Assembly (NCBI GenBank): GCA_947259605.1
Contig: CAMYMX010000167.1
Location: 1-7,285 of the forward strand
From: an uncultured Polyangiaceae bacterium
Lineage (GTDB): Bacteria > Myxococcota_A > Polyangia > Polyangiales > Houyiibacteriaceae
Length of the DNA stretch: 7,285 nt
Direction: 5' to 3'
Part shown: one piece after another, positions 3,881 to 7,285 of the stretch
How positions within the stretch are numbered: the stretch's first letter is position 1
Layout of the letters: each line of letters opens with the position of its first letter
The notes under the pieces: model-generated
Told to the model about the DNA's origin: nothing
Seen by the model: the letters and a program-made list of their open reading frames with translations, nothing else
Databases searched by the model: none
Translations under genes and position numbers: made by a program

Positions 3881-6487
3881 CTATTCGATTCCGTGAGCCA
3901 CTCCCACGTCTTCGGAGGCGCCCGGCCCGTGACATGTGATGCAGGTTTCGACGGCCGACGTGTTGAGCGTGCCCTCGATGTCCTGTGTCACGTCGAAGTC
4001 CGAGCCGTTTTGAGTCATGTGCGCCATTGGAACGGCCGAGTTCATGCCTGTGAAGTCGAGGTGGCAGCTGCCACACGTCGCCGCATTGAAGGTGGTGTTG
4101 GTGTCATCCTGGGGATCATCCAACAGGGTGCCCGTGTTCGTTGTCGTGGCCAAGCGGAAACCCTCTTCCGACGTGGTGTCTTGCGGATAGTAGGTTCCCT
4201 CGAGGTGACAGGCGTTGCAGTCGTTGGCCAGACCCAAGTAGCGCGGATAGGTGACCTCGAAGAAGTCTCCGCCCGCGTATGCCCAGTTGGCTGAATGGAT
4301 GCCGTGGATCATCACCTTCAGGTCAACTGGGGCTTCGCTCGCGTTTGGATCCTTGATGCAAGCGCCATCCGGAGCAGTTAGGCAAGTGCCATCTGGACAC
4401 TCGGTGTCGTCCGCGCACGCCAGTCCGTTATTAGCCCCACCCTCGCAAACCAGAGGAGCACAGTCAGCGTCGGCCTCGCAGCCTTCTCCGGCCTGCGCGC
4501 CCTCACTGCAAATCAGGATCTCTTCAACATCCGTCGCATTTGCGTTGTGACAAGTCGCACACACCTGGACGTTGTCGGTGCGGTTTTCGCCATGGAAGCT
4601 GAGGACGCCATGGCAGTTGTTGCATTTCATGATGTCCACGATCTCACGACGCGGCGTCGCATCCCCGCCGTCCGGATTGAGGTATGCGATTTGGCTCTGA
4701 ATCGGGATCGAACTGGTCGACCCGCTGCTGTCGACGTCCACGCGGGCGCGGCCTTCCATCGCGATACCCCAGCTGTCCCCGGTGGTGCTGCTCGGAGGCG
4801 TAACCGCCTGAGTGATGGTGAAGGATCCGTCCGTGGCATCTGGCCCCGTGCAGGTGAAGCCTGCTGGCGGAGCACTGCAATTATTCGTCGTTCCGCTGAT
4901 AACGGTGATGGACAAGGGCTGCCCGGCGATTGCACCGCTTTCGTGGTTGCTGTAGTCGTCGGTCGACCATGCGACTCGGAAGCGCAGCCTTGCTCGCGCG
5001 TCGTCGAAGGGGCCGCCTGCTGCCGTGATGTCGTAGGTCGACATATCGGTCGGATTCAGGACCGTGAACTTGATCTCCAGATCGCCGGCCGGATCAGTCG
5101 TGCGCCCCACGCTATCGATCCGGAAGGCGAAGTTCTCTGCCTCCGCGAGCGCCAAGTTCGTATGGACTTCGGCGATTGGTAGGGCACCACCTGGGCCGTG
5201 GCAACTCGCTGTCGCACAAGACCCATCGGCCGCGAGAGCATTGAAGGGTGGCGGATGTTGGTAGGCGTAGGTTGAAAGGCCCGTGGTATCGTCCACGCAG
5301 GCGGCGTCCCAGGTGTTTTCACAGGGATCCCCGTTTGAATCCACCGCCCGCAGTCCAGCGACGTGGCACCCGCCGCAAGCGGCCGCCGAGGAGCTGGTCT
5401 GCCAAGCGTCTCCGTCGGGTGTGGTCTCGGATTGCTTGTGGCAGTTCTCGCAGCCCAAAAGCTCGAGCGGGGAGCTCAGTCCCTGTGGGTAGGTCACCTC
5501 CGAGAAGTCGTCGGCAGGAGCTCCGAAGTTCTCCCCGAATCCAAGCACTTCGTAGCTGAAGTCTTGGGGTGGGTCCTGCGCCGCGCCAAGGTCTTCGCGA
5601 AGATCCGAGGCGTGGATCGCATGGATCATGTGAGCCATGGCGAGCGACTCACCATAGTCTTGGTCGCGTGTACGCGGGTTGTGGCAGGTCACACAGTAAT
5701 CCGTCGTAAACCGTGGCTCGTTCCCTTGGGGACCGTGAATGCGAAAACGCCCGTGGCATTTGTTGCAGGTCGCGGTATCGACGATCTGCCGAGTCTCCGT
5801 AACGTCCGATCCGTCGGGAACAAACGTTAACTCCGGATTGTCGGGATTGAGCATGCCACAGCACTCGAGTTGTAGAGCCGCCCGGTGCGTCAAGCCTTGC
5901 TCGTACATCACTGCGACGGGGGTGGTGACGTTCGCGACGTCGGTGGTGTAGGTGAACGTGTACGAGCCGTCTCCGTTATCGACGAGCGTCCCGAACTCAG
6001 CCTGGGCCTGAAGCGCCTGATCGAGTCGATTCGGGTTTCCAGGACTCGGCGATGGGTCTTCCTTCTCCTCGAGCTCGTTGATGTAGCTCACCCAGTTCCC
6101 ATCCTTCAGTTTGGCGATGTTTCCTTCGACGGCCTCTTCGGCGAGACCGATCACGTCGGCGCCGCCTGCCGTCTTGAGCGTGAACGTGACGACCGGTGGG
6201 CTTGCAATGGTGACAGCCGTGATCTCGGCGACATGGGGTTCTCCGATCTCTTCAAGCAGCTCCACGATTAATGGGTTGTTGAGGTCTACGACGTCGCCCG
6301 GCCCGGGCGGCGTGCCCCCTGGCGGTCCTTCAGGCCCTTCTGGCCCTTCGGGCCCTTCGGGTCCTGCCGGCCCTTCTGGCCCTTGGACGCCTTGCGCTCC
6401 GTCATTGCCGCATCCCGAAATGGCAAGGCCGAGCGCCATGATCGCGCTCAACAAAAACCGACCAACCCAGACATTCTTACCAGCCAT
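3881..6487 (-). CDS. OmcA/MtrC-family decahaem c-type cytochrome, outer-surface lipoprotein
   Basis: This predicted 868-residue protein matches the OmcA/MtrC family, terminal cytochromes that hand respiratory electrons to extracellular metals, electrodes or shuttles. It starts MAGKNVWVGRFLLSAIM; the lipobox is AISGC (Cys26, Gly at +2), followed by nine Gly-X-Y triplets (30-56). A beta domain (about 85-235) precedes haems 1-5: CNKCH 241, CVTCH 265, CENCH 346, CGGCH 371, CATASCH 424 (CX4CH). A second beta domain (about 450-615) holds a CX8C pair (537, 546). Haems 6-10 follow: CNNCH 622, CATCH 643, CNACH 757, CGSCH 805, CITCH 849. The two pentahaem halves are visibly duplicated: IVD..(x)C-N-x-CHG..HG, then VxTCHN-like, MIH-x-IH, EVTYP and the next CXXCH. 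Odd features are the fifth motif and a Cys-rich insert at 660-710. The ATG at 6487 is preceded by AGGGTGA, five bases away; the longer ATG at 6550 would put 21 residues ahead of the signal peptide. Probable first gene of the operon. Confidence 0.93.
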   Translation of the reverse strand: MAGKNVWVGRFLLSAIMALGLAISGCGNDGAQGVQGPEGPAGPEGPEGPEGPEGPPGGTPPGPGDVVDLNNPLIVELLEEIGEPHVAEITAVTIASPPVVTFTLKTAGGADVIGLAEEAVEGNIAKLKDGNWVSYINELEEKEDPSPSPGNPNRLDQALQAQAEFGTLVDNGDGSYTFTYTTDVANVTTPVAVMYEQGLTHRAALQLECCGMLNPDNPELTFVPDGSDVTETRQIVDTATCNKCHGRFRIHGPQGNEPRFTTDYCVTCHNPRTRDQDYGESLAMAHMIHAIHASDLREDLGAAQDPPQDFSYEVLGFGENFGAPADDFSEVTYPQGLSSPLELLGCENCHKQSETTPDGDAWQTSSSAAACGGCHVAGLRAVDSNGDPCENTWDAACVDDTTGLSTYAYQHPPPFNALAADGSCATASCHGPGGALPIAEVHTNLALAEAENFAFRIDSVGRTTDPAGDLEIKFTVLNPTDMSTYDITAAGGPFDDARARLRFRVAWSTDDYSNHESGAIAGQPLSITVISGTTNNCSAPPAGFTCTGPDATDGSFTITQAVTPPSSTTGDSWGIAMEGRARVDVDSSGSTSSIPIQSQIAYLNPDGGDATPRREIVDIMKCNNCHGVLSFHGENRTDNVQVCATCHNANATDVEEILICSEGAQAGEGCEADADCAPLVCEGGANNGLACADDTECPDGTCLTAPDGACIKDPNASEAPVDLKVMIHGIHSANWAYAGGDFFEVTYPRYLGLANDCNACHLEGTYYPQDTTSEEGFRLATTTNTGTLLDDPQDDTNTTFNAATCGSCHLDFTGMNSAVPMAHMTQNGSDFDVTQDIEGTLNTSAVETCITCHGPGASEDVGVAHGIE
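4358..4510 (-). repeat. Cys-rich tandem 21-residue repeat inserted between haems 7 and 8
   Basis: Residues 660-710 of the decahaem protein hold eight cysteines that are not haem motifs. Two exact-spacing units follow one another, each C-x9-C-x5-C-x4-C with the last Cys shared (for example CEGGANNGLACADDTECP...). This GxNxGxxCxxDxDCP-type repeat resembles Cys-rich disulfide modules seen in secreted proteins of deltaproteobacteria and Myxococcota (family recognition from memory). It sits between CATCH (643) and MIHGIH, where the first pentahaem half has only a short linker, so it looks like an insertion. Confidence 0.8.
6320..6400 (-). repeat. Collagen-like Gly-X-Y segment of the decahaem cytochrome
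   Basis: Nine consecutive Gly-X-Y triplets (GAQ, GVQ, GPE, GPA, four GPE, GPP) begin four residues after the lipobox Cys. At DNA level this is a run of near-identical 9-base units on the plus strand (variants of CCCTTCGGG), so the length may vary by slippage. The segment probably serves as a stalk lifting the cytochrome from the membrane. Confidence 0.88.
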
Positions 6488-6492
6488 AACTG

Positions 6493-6499
6493 TCACCCT
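6493..6499 (-). promoter_or_regulatory. Ribosome-binding site of the decahaem gene
   Basis: AGGGTGA lies five bases before the ATG at 6487. It supports that start over the in-frame ATG at 6550. A second purine run, GGTGGAGAAA, lies slightly upstream (6501-6510). Confidence 0.6.
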
Positions 6500-6651
6500 A
6501 TTTCTCCACCCGATATCAGAGGTCCTGAGTTTCCATATTCCTGCGCACAAAGCAAAGGAATGTCTTTGAAAAACGCATTCAACAACACAGCCGCATTTTG
6601 ACTCTCAAACGCACGCAAAATCTGCGCGGAAAATCGAGTTATTCGCCTCAT
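6493..6651 (-). CDS. Possible 52-codon leader ORF (doubtful)
   Basis: An open frame starting at the ATG at 6651 encodes 52 residues beginning MRRITRFSAQILRAFESQ and ending SGGEIG; an in-frame ATG at 6675 would add eight residues. I recognise no family, signal peptide or metal motif. It lies wholly between the predicted sigma-54 promoter and the decahaem gene, and its TGA ends five bases before the decahaem ATG, overlapping that gene's ribosome site, so if translated it could couple to cytochrome expression. Against it: no clear ribosome site of its own and base composition lower in GC than the neighbouring genes. It is best treated as a candidate leader peptide or plain untranslated leader. 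Confidence 0.2.
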   Translation of the reverse strand: MRRITRFSAQILRAFESQNAAVLLNAFFKDIPLLCAQEYGNSGPLISGGEIG

Positions 6652-6704
6652 CTTTAGGTCGTCTGCGGAGATCATGCGGGAATGCTCTGCTCGCGGCTCT
6701 TCGA

Positions 6705-6721
6705 TGCAAGTACAGTACCAA
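6705..6721 (-). promoter_or_regulatory. Sigma-54 (RpoN) -24/-12 promoter of the cytochrome operon
   Basis: The coding strand reads TTGGTACTGTACTTGCA, against the sigma-54 consensus YTGGCACGNNNNTTGCW. The essential GG (6719-6718) and GC (6707-6706) are separated by exactly ten bases, and only two of the specified consensus positions differ. Transcription would begin near 6694, giving a leader of about 207 bases before the decahaem ATG. Palindromes lie upstream at about -68, -83 and -106, where enhancer-binding activators often bind. No convincing -35/-10 pair was seen nearby. Confidence 0.6.
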
Positions 6722-6754
6722 CTCTGCAATCATTTCATGACTGTCGCGTGAACG

Positions 6755-6815
6755 TCAACGCGCGCGTTGAGCGCGTCGACGCATGCACGGTCCATTGAGC
6801 TGCGCATCGACCGTG
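6755..6815. promoter_or_regulatory. Palindrome cluster upstream of the sigma-54 promoter (candidate activator sites)
   Basis: Three inverted repeats stand side by side: TCAACGCGCGCGTTGA (6755-6770, perfect, 16 bases), GCGTCGACGC (6773-6782, perfect, 10 bases), and CACGGTC/GACCGTG (6786-6792 and 6809-6815, 16-base spacer). They lie between the terminator of the preceding gene and the -24/-12 element, about 35-95 bases upstream of the latter. The position suits operator or enhancer sites for an RpoN-dependent activator; the regulator is unknown and not encoded here. Confidence 0.45.
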
Positions 6816-6827
6816 TCCTGAACGAAA

Positions 6828-6858
6828 GAGGGGCCTACGCACGCGGCGGAGGCCCCTC
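6828..6858 (-). terminator. Rho-independent terminator of the mono-haem cytochrome gene
   Basis: GAGGGGCCT (6828-6836) and AGGCCCCTC (6850-6858) make a perfect 9-bp GC-rich stem with a 13-base loop. On the coding strand it is followed by TTTCGTTC, a short U-rich tail. It lies about 57 bases after the stop of the cytochrome at 6916 and separates that gene from the cytochrome operon. Confidence 0.75.
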
Positions 6859-6915
6859 GGAGAATGTCCGCTCCCCGAGTCGCAACCCGGGTAGCCTGAC
6901 TTGCGTGTCAGTCCG

Positions 6916-7285
6916 TCAGTTATCCAGCGCCCCGTCGTCGATCCACTGCTCGAGGGTCGGGATGAACGCATCGTGGTTCGAACCCCCTGGGTGAGGCTCT
7001 TGCATCTGCGGGATTAGGCTACCCATGCTTGAGTCGCCGGCAACTACCAGCGGCCCCGAGTCGCCGCCGTCTACCACGACGGCGGTCCAGGTGTCGAGGT
7101 TCACGCCGCTTGTGTTGCCGCCACCAATATGGCACGGCGCGCAGTTCGCTGCGAAATAGGGCTGAATGTCATCGGCGAACGAGACAGGCGTACCGCTGCC
7201 GCCCGCACCACCTTCGCCGCCCATGCCGCCTTCGCCGCCCATGCCGCCTTCGCCGCCCATGCCGCCTTCGCCGCCCATGCCGCCT
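6916..7285 (-). CDS. Mono-haem cytochrome c domain protein with GGEGGM linker, C-terminal part
   Basis: This is the 3' part of a gene whose start lies beyond the right edge; the frame is open to the last base, and the Met codons inside the repeat are not credible starts. The visible part begins with four MGGEGG units, then a short AGGSGTP spacer, then a cytochrome c domain of about 88 residues: SFADDIQPYFAANCAPCH with one CAPCH haem site (7129-7143), a LIPQMQEP stretch whose Met (around 7005) could be the axial ligand, and a closing helix TLEQWIDDGALDN. This arrangement (DIQPxFxxxCxxCH ... IxxWIxxGA) is typical of single-haem domains often annotated in planctomycetes and Myxococcota, usually on secreted lipoproteins. 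A terminator follows, so it is probably a separate transcript from the multihaem operon. Role: probable periplasmic electron carrier; partner unknown. Confidence 0.85.
   Translation of the reverse strand, partial: GGMGGEGGMGGEGGMGGEGGMGGEGGAGGSGTPVSFADDIQPYFAANCAPCHIGGGNTSGVNLDTWTAVVVDGGDSGPLVVAGDSSMGSLIPQMQEPHPGGSNHDAFIPTLEQWIDDGALDN
7207..7285 (-). repeat. 18-bp tandem repeat encoding MGGEGG
   Basis: The 18-base plus-strand unit GCCGCCTTCGCCGCCCAT recurs with the Met codons at 7224, 7242, 7260 and 7278 spaced exactly 18 bases apart; the first copy has two changes and the array runs off the window. It encodes a flexible Gly/Glu/Met linker before the cytochrome domain. Near-identity of the units suggests recent expansion and possible length variation. 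Confidence 0.9.

Noticed and set aside
670..6487. MtrA/MtrB-type porin conduit
   Set aside because: No beta-barrel sequence is present in the window; the two octahaem proteins are lipoproteins and neither has the ten evenly spaced CXXCH sites of MtrA.
6488..6550. In-frame upstream ATG at 6550 for the decahaem gene
   Set aside because: It adds 21 residues ahead of a complete lipoprotein signal peptide; the ATG at 6487 has a better-placed ribosome site (AGGGTGA).
6597..6609. TTTGACTCTCAAA, a possible FNR/CRP-like operator
   Set aside because: Arms are five bases with a 3-base spacer and do not match TTGAT-N4-ATCAA; it also lies downstream of the predicted start of transcription.
6975..6984. 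GGTTCGAACC, resembling a tRNA T-arm
   Set aside because: It lies inside the mono-haem cytochrome coding sequence and no acceptor, D or anticodon arms can be drawn around it.

Overview
All supported genes lie on the minus strand, so the window reads right to left. GC-rich coding sequence, lipoprotein multihaem c-type cytochromes, GGEGGM and GPE low-complexity linkers and Cys-rich 21-residue repeats point to a deltaproteobacterial-type bacterium, most likely Myxococcota or Desulfobacterota. This is an inference from style; no marker gene is present.

Layout in transcription order. (1) 6916-7285: the 3' end of a secreted mono-haem cytochrome c with an MGGEGG repeat linker, followed by a hairpin terminator at 6828-6858. 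(2) 6488-6915: a gene-poor regulatory stretch with a cluster of palindromes (6755-6815), a very good -24/-12 (sigma-54) promoter match (6705-6721) and a doubtful leader ORF. (3) 3881-6487: a decahaem OmcA/MtrC-family outer-surface lipoprotein. (4) 1734-3806: an octahaem cytochrome lipoprotein. (5) 670-1734: a second octahaem lipoprotein of the CxxxxCH/CxxCH type, whose start shares one base with the preceding stop. (6) 575-669: a short gap holding a REP-like palindrome. (7) 137-574: a membrane-anchored Rieske iron-sulfur protein. (8) 1-162: the start of a cytochrome b gene that overlaps the Rieske gene and runs off the window.

Taken together, the block encodes 27 c-type haem sites (25 CXXCH, one CX3CH, one CX4CH) beside a Rieske/cytochrome b pair. 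The likely reading is a respiratory route in which a bc-type complex oxidises menaquinol and passes electrons through multihaem lipoproteins to an MtrC-like terminal cytochrome on the cell surface. No MtrA/MtrB-type porin conduit is visible here. The notable features are collagen-like Gly-X-Y tethers behind the lipobox of two cytochromes, a Cys-rich repeat inserted between haems 7 and 8 of the decahaem protein, a Rieske cluster-binding loop lacking the usual Ser, and a probable RpoN-controlled promoter.
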